Shown here piece after piece: positions 5,848-6,338 of a DNA stretch of 6,338 nucleotides. The stretch is from Clostridia bacterium. Its GTDB lineage: Bacteria; Bacillota; Clostridia; Christensenellales; Aristaeellaceae. Under the pieces are notes generated by a model. The model saw nothing but the letters and a program-made list of their open reading frames with translations. It did not search any database and was not told the origin of the DNA. The stretch covers positions 1 through 6,338 of the forward strand of contig JAEDKS010000142.1 of NCBI GenBank assembly GCA_016295665.1. Reading direction: 5' to 3'. The translations under genes were made by a program, and so were the position numbers. Position 1 is the first letter of the stretch; the number at the start of each line of letters is the position of its first letter.

Positions 5848-6338
5848 CAGTCCCCCGCCCGGTAGACGAGCATCAGCAGCGCGCCGTCGTCGCTGGTGTG
5901 GCCCTCCACGCGGATGGGGAAGTCGTAGGCGTTGGTGAAGCGCAGGTTGAAGTCCTTGTTGCCCACGGCGGCGTCCACCCCGTGGGGCAGGTACTTGGCG
6001 CCGGAGGGCCCGTGGGCGCGGCGCTCGTCGATGGTCAGCCCGGGCAGCTGAATGAGCGCGTTGTACAGCGTGGAGGACACCTGACAGGTGCCGCCGCCGT
6101 ACCCGGGCACGGATTCGCCGTTGAGCAGCACCGGGGCCTCGAAGTAGCCGTTGGCGGCCTTGTAGGGGCCCACATCGGCGTTGAAGTCGAACTGCTCCCC
6201 GGGCTGCATCAGGCGGGTCAGCCGCTCGCAGCCCACGCGGATGTTGGTGATGCGGTTCACGTTCTCCCAGTTGCGATCCATGTTGTAGTAGGAGGTGTAG
6301 GCCGCGATGGGGCTGTCCTCCCGGATGGGGGTATCGGT
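5847..6338 (-). CDS. VanW-domain protein, C-terminal part (5' end outside window)
   Basis: The last 163 residues of a VanW-family protein; the frame stays open to the right edge, so the start is not visible and an ATG at 6281 is only internal. The fragment covers essentially a whole VanW domain: AAYTSYYN, the NRITNIRVGCERL stretch, LMQPGEQFDFN, VGPYKAANGYFEAPVLLNG, the glycine-rich family signature GGGTCQVSSTLYNA (window residues 81-94) and a DFPIRVEGH strand near the end. VanW was named from an accessory gene in vanB-type glycopeptide resistance clusters, but the domain is widespread in Clostridia and Bacilli in exported or membrane-anchored proteins, often after a putative peptidoglycan-binding domain. 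Its activity is not established, so resistance should not be inferred. No van genes are present here. It is the most upstream visible gene of the minus-strand cluster and overlaps sfsA by one base. Confidence 0.94.
   Translation of the reverse strand, partial: TDTPIREDSPIAAYTSYYNMDRNWENVNRITNIRVGCERLTRLMQPGEQFDFNADVGPYKAANGYFEAPVLLNGESVPGYGGGTCQVSSTLYNALIQLPGLTIDERRAHGPSGAKYLPHGVDAAVGNKDFNLRFTNAYDFPIRVEGHTSDDGALLMLVYRAGD

Noticed and set aside
5847..6338. VanW protein as a sign of vancomycin resistance
   Set aside because: No vanH, ligase, vanX, vanY or vanRS-like sequence is visible, and VanW domains are common in susceptible Clostridia.
1..6338. CRISPR array, tRNA or rRNA gene, insertion sequence, phage or defence module
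   Set aside because: I found no regularly spaced repeats, cloverleaf, rRNA-like segment, transposase motif or terminal inverted repeats. Apart from the 4193-4206 tandem 7-mer, no repeat stood out by eye.

Overview
The window looks like chromosomal DNA from a GC-rich, Gram-positive anaerobe of the class Clostridia (Bacillota). This is an inference. It rests on the strong G/C bias at third codon positions, AGGAGG-type ribosome binding sites with GTG starts, a VanW-domain protein, a CBS/DRTGG-type family II pyrophosphatase, and short MKR-type signal peptides on secreted proteins. A gut or rumen lineage of the Christensenellales/Oscillospirales kind would fit, but no marker gene fixes the taxon.

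Layout. Positions 1-1118 (+) hold the 3' end of a type IV ABC exporter half-transporter (last membrane helices plus a complete ATPase domain). A hairpin flanked by A and T runs (1131-1163) lies between this gene and everything else, which is on the minus strand and convergent with it. Reading the minus strand from the right edge, the order is: VanW-domain protein (cut by the window edge, ends 5847), SfsA (5847-5158), a secreted CHAP plus peptidoglycan-binding protein (5140-4229), a CBS-DRTGG manganese-dependent inorganic pyrophosphatase (4150-2534), and an unrecognised exported protein or lipoprotein (2527-1208). Spacings are a 1-nt overlap, 17 nt, 78 nt and 6 nt, so this looks like one transcription unit. 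The only gap that could hold a separate control element is the 78 nt before the pyrophosphatase. The promoter lies outside the window.

How the genes fit together. Three products should act outside the membrane (VanW, CHAP/PG-binding, unknown exported protein) and two in the cytoplasm (SfsA, pyrophosphatase). A cell-envelope theme is plausible for the first group. Pyrophosphatase pulls pyrophosphate-releasing biosynthetic reactions forward, including activation of cell-wall precursors, but a specific link is not shown by the sequence. The clusters look like ordinary chromosomal genes. I see no mobile element, CRISPR array, tRNA, rRNA or defence system. The least explained item is the 439-residue exported protein at 1208-2527. 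No gene-free stretch exceeds 100 bases.
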